Below, one piece after another: positions 61,380 through 64,000 of a stretch of 64,000 bases of DNA; positions within the stretch are counted from its first letter, which is position 1; each line of letters starts with the position of its first letter. The DNA is from Betaproteobacteria bacterium (GTDB lineage Bacteria; Bdellovibrionota_B; Oligoflexia; Silvanigrellales; Silvanigrellaceae). The position numbers and the translations under genes are program-made. Under the pieces are notes generated by a model. It had not been told where the DNA came from, did no database searches, and saw only the letters and a program-made list of their open reading frames with translations. The stretch is taken from contig VGHE01000001.1 of NCBI GenBank assembly GCA_016868315.1, positions 490,897 to 554,896 of the forward strand, in the 5' to 3' direction.

Positions 61380-64000
61380 TCATGGAATGACGTATTTACT
61401 GCACATTCTCGGACGGGGTGAAGTGAGAGGGGTGGTTGCATTACATGACGTGTTGCTGCCACAGATGAAGGCTGGGCTTGAAACCTGTTGGAAATTTGAA
61501 GTGCCTAGCTGACCCGAGGCGTTGTTGCCCCAGCAGTAGCTTGTACCCTCAATGCTCATGGCGCAGGTATGAGCGTCACCTGCGGAAAGCGAAACGATTG
61601 TCGCAGTAGCAGGAAAGTTGATGGCTGTGGGAGATTTCTTGCAAAAGGTGGCGTTTACAGCGCCACTGCCTGAGTTGCAGTCATCATTTGAGCCATCGGT
61701 TGTGGTTACGCTGCCTACGCCAAGCTGGCCTGTGTTGCCAAGACCCCAACAGCTGACGCTGAAGTCATTCAGCAGAGCGCATGTGTGATATGTTCCGGCA
61801 GAAATTTGTACTGCATTTGAGTTGATGTCTGCCACCTGCACGGGAACATTGCTTGAAGATGTCGATCCGATACCCAGCTGCCCAACAGAGTTGTCCCCCC
61901 AGCAGTAAACATCGCCACCCGAGCGCAGTGCACATGTATGACTATAGCCGGCTGTGAGCTGTAGCACATTGGTACCTAATTGTGAGGTCTCAACCGCAAC
62001 TGGAACACTGCTATTTGATGTGGAGTTGTTTCCCAATTTGCCTGAGGCGCCATTGCCCCAGCAATAAACAGAGTTCACCCCAGAGCCCTGATTTTGAATT
62101 GCACACGCATGTTGATGTCCTGCGGAGAGTGCAAACACATCTGCGTTGCTACCTGAGAATGCGCCTTTCGAGACTGCCACAACACTTCCGACCGAAGGGG
62201 TCGTGTTTGTGCCATTGCCCAGTTGTCCTGAACTATTCAATCCCCAACAGTGCACGTGCCCCGAGCTGGATGCACCTGTATCATTGAGAATGGCACAGGC
62301 GAATTGACCAAATTTTCCGCCGCTGATGGCAACGGGAGTGCGGCTGGCAAAGTTGATTGCGGATGCAAAAGAACTTGTTGCACCACTCGATCGACCGAGT
62401 TGGCCGTGCGTATTGCTTCCTGCACAGCGAATTTCTTTGCTCGAAGTGCCATTGCCAAGTGCGCAAGTAAAATCAGAACCCGCCGAAACCTGCAGCGGCG
62501 TGAATGAGGCAATACTTATTGTCTGCGGGAAATTATATGTCGTGGTGTTTCCTGTTCCCAGTTGCGAAGATGAATTGCCTCCCCAACATTTCAAAGTTGA
62601 AACATCTATGAGGCAGCTGTGTCCGGTTGCCGCTGAAATCGATGCAAGATTTCCGGTACAAAGTCTGCACACAGAGGCAGTCGTCACATAGTCGGGCTGG
62701 AATCCATCCAGATTTACGGTTGTCTCTGAAATGCTATTGGCATGATTTGCAATGTTTCTGATGGTTATATTTTCAAGCGTACGGTTAATCGAATAGGAGG
62801 TTGAGGTACCTGAAATTCTGGGGGAGAGACCAAAGGCTGTGTTGTTGTTTATTCCACTCAGAAAATTGATGGAAGTTGCTTCAAACAATGCTGTGGTTGA
62901 GACCTGCGATTTGTTGCGTGTTGGCGGTGAATCGATGAGATAGGAAGAGCTAAATGTTGTATCGAAGGCGGTGGGTGAGGTCGAACTTGTTCCCGTGCTT
63001 GCAACAGCTCCTGTGAACCTAAGATTCGAACTGTGGCTAAATGAGTTGATATTACCTGACTTTGAAAACTGAGCTGAACTTGAGACAGTGCAGATCGAGT
63101 TGGAGGTAGCACTGAGACTTGGTTTGCTGACGCTTGATATAGAAAGCTGGTAGTGGTTGAGCTCAACTGAAAACGAAGAAAATGCGGTGCAGGTCGACGC
63201 TGCATCACAGGCACGAACCTTATATTTGCAGGTACCGTAGTTCGGGGAAGTTGTGTACGTTCCCGTGAGCGAACCAGTCGTAGAAGTAAATGATTCAGGG
63301 CAAGTGAATCCTGAAATGTTCTGATCCGATTGAAATTCCATTTTATAGGTGAGTGTGTCGCCGGAGTCTATGTCACTTGCGCCCGTACAGCTCAAATTCC
63401 ACGTCGCCCCGTTTCGGCCACTGTACCTAATTTCCGCAGTCGAACTTCCTGCACACGAGATTGTCCCGGTAGGCGCATCGTTGGTGTTGCTGACTTGAAG
63501 AGTAAAGACGGTCGATGCAGTCAGCACTTTGTGATCGGTAGCAACGCCATCATCTGTTAATGTGAAGGTCAGCTGTGCAGAACCAAACTGATTGGCCAAG
63601 GGTGTGAGCGTCGCCGTGCAATTCGGCCAAGTCCCCCCCCAAGCCACGCCACTGTTCGGTATAAGGGTTGTGTTGGTTGATGACATACTCAGATAGATAG
63701 AGCTACAGGTATAACTTTTGTCCGGGTCGTTGGCTGAAAAATTGATGGTCAACGAGCTGTCTTCTGAGGTGGATTGTGGCGAGGAAATTGAGCTGATTGT
63801 GGGGGCATGGTTGATGGGAGTGACGGTCAGTTGAAAGGATGCTGAAGCTGTAGCCGCGCCGTCATCGACGGTGAAGGTCAAATTCGTTGAACCGCTTTTG
63901 TTACTGACCGGTGTAACTGTCGCAGTGCAGTTTGGAACTGTCCCCGAAAAGGAAACTGCACCTGAGTTTGCAACGAGATTGTTGTCTCCGGTTGCATAAC
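61380..64000 (-). CDS. Second cadherin-like/RCC1 giant protein, 5' end beyond the right edge
   Basis: At least 873 codons; the frame is open to base 64000. The visible part begins inside a cadherin-like repeat (LVANSGAVSFSGTVPNCTATVTP). It continues through two more repeats and the junction domain (NDAPTGTISCAG..; QPDYVTT..CRLC), then seven RCC1 blades with H-x-C and CWG/CAG pairs. It ends PRPRMCSKYVIP, against LRPRTCSVYTIP in the giant at 21480-28820. The two are clear paralogues over the last 620 or so residues. It lies just upstream of galT on the same strand. Confidence 0.85.
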   Translation of the reverse strand, partial: YATGDNNLVANSGAVSFSGTVPNCTATVTPVSNKSGSTNLTFTVDDGAATASASFQLTVTPINHAPTISSISSPQSTSEDSSLTINFSANDPDKSYTCSSIYLSMSSTNTTLIPNSGVAWGGTWPNCTATLTPLANQFGSAQLTFTLTDDGVATDHKVLTASTVFTLQVSNTNDAPTGTISCAGSSTAEIRYSGRNGATWNLSCTGASDIDSGDTLTYKMEFQSDQNISGFTCPESFTSTTGSLTGTYTTSPNYGTCKYKVRACDAASTCTAFSSFSVELNHYQLSISSVSKPSLSATSNSICTVSSSAQFSKSGNINSFSHSSNLRFTGAVASTGTSSTSPTAFDTTFSSSYLIDSPPTRNKSQVSTTALFEATSINFLSGINNNTAFGLSPRISGTSTSYSINRTLENITIRNIANHANSISETTVNLDGFQPDYVTTASVCRLCTGNLASISAATGHSCLIDVSTLKCWGGNSSSQLGTGNTTTYNFPQTISIASFTPLQVSAGSDFTCALGNGTSSKEIRCAGSNTHGQLGRSSGATSSFASAINFASRTPVAISGGKFGQFACAILNDTGASSSGHVHCWGLNSSGQLGNGTNTTPSVGSVVAVSKGAFSGSNADVFALSAGHQHACAIQNQGSGVNSVYCWGNGASGKLGNNSTSNSSVPVAVETSQLGTNVLQLTAGYSHTCALRSGGDVYCWGDNSVGQLGIGSTSSSNVPVQVADINSNAVQISAGTYHTCALLNDFSVSCWGLGNTGQLGVGSVTTTDGSNDDCNSGSGAVNATFCKKSPTAINFPATATIVSLSAGDAHTCAMSIEGTSYCWGNNASGQLGTSNFQQVSSPAFICGSNTSCNATTPLTSPRPRMCSKYVIP

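Overview
The window reads as ordinary, gene-dense chromosome from a Gram-negative, LPS-bearing bacterium. The best guess is the Bdellovibrionota/Oligoflexia or old 'Deltaproteobacteria' neighbourhood. Reasons: a full lipid A/BamA/Lol envelope cluster, a Myxococcus Glt/Agl-like trans-envelope motor cluster, many lipoproteins and TPR proteins, and giant RCC1/cadherin-like surface lipoproteins. This placement is inference from gene content; no rRNA or other marker gene is present. I saw no tRNA, rRNA, CRISPR array, transposase or phage gene.

Layout. 1-2644: the end of an unknown gene, a membrane-anchored unknown (minus), and a two-gene unit of unknown envelope proteins. 2708-3898 (minus): a KamA-family radical SAM aminomutase. 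4025-21495 (plus): one tightly packed run of 16 genes, elbB, lolC/E, lolD, bamA, skp, lpxD, fabZ, lpxA, lpxB, msbA-like, lpxK, a Nudix hydrolase, a Wzz-like protein, scoA, scoB and aroA. Many neighbours share ATGA/GTGA stop-start overlaps, so the run probably works as one envelope-biogenesis operon with metabolic genes at its 3' end. A promoter-like element lies at 3910-3939.

21480-30061 (minus): a 2446-residue lipoprotein with about 12 cadherin-like repeats and a seven-bladed RCC1 propeller, preceded by a LysM protein with a Thr-Pro linker. 30099-33147 (plus): a probable outer-membrane protein and an Asn-Pro-repeat lipoprotein. 33204-41020 (minus): htpG, a mutarotase-like protein, a 1202-residue FAD/Fe-S oxidoreductase, and a protein with RelA/SpoT-like motifs.

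41108-53209 (plus): a thioredoxin-fold-like protein without a CxxC pair, then an eight-gene motor cluster (TolQ-like, two TolR-like, a beta-barrel, two TPR proteins, a TPR lipoprotein and an FHA/TonB-C protein) with a good promoter and a strong terminator. An M23 peptidase lipoprotein follows. 53131-54485 (minus): a SpoU methyltransferase and a STAS-like/zinc-ribbon protein. 54486-54855 is a non-coding divergent region with two inverted DnaA boxes, an A/T-rich stretch and a 30-bp palindrome. 54856-56562 (plus): a DUF2058 protein and a DsbA-like protein. 56614-61304 (minus): a galactose operon, galT-galK-GH42 beta-galactosidase. 61380-64000 (minus, running off the edge): a second RCC1/cadherin-like giant, paralogous to the first.

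The main threads are outer-membrane construction (LPS, Bam, Lol), an energised envelope-spanning machine, and a pair of disulfide-rich giant surface proteins. The paralogous giants and the motor cluster are the best candidates for something under-described.
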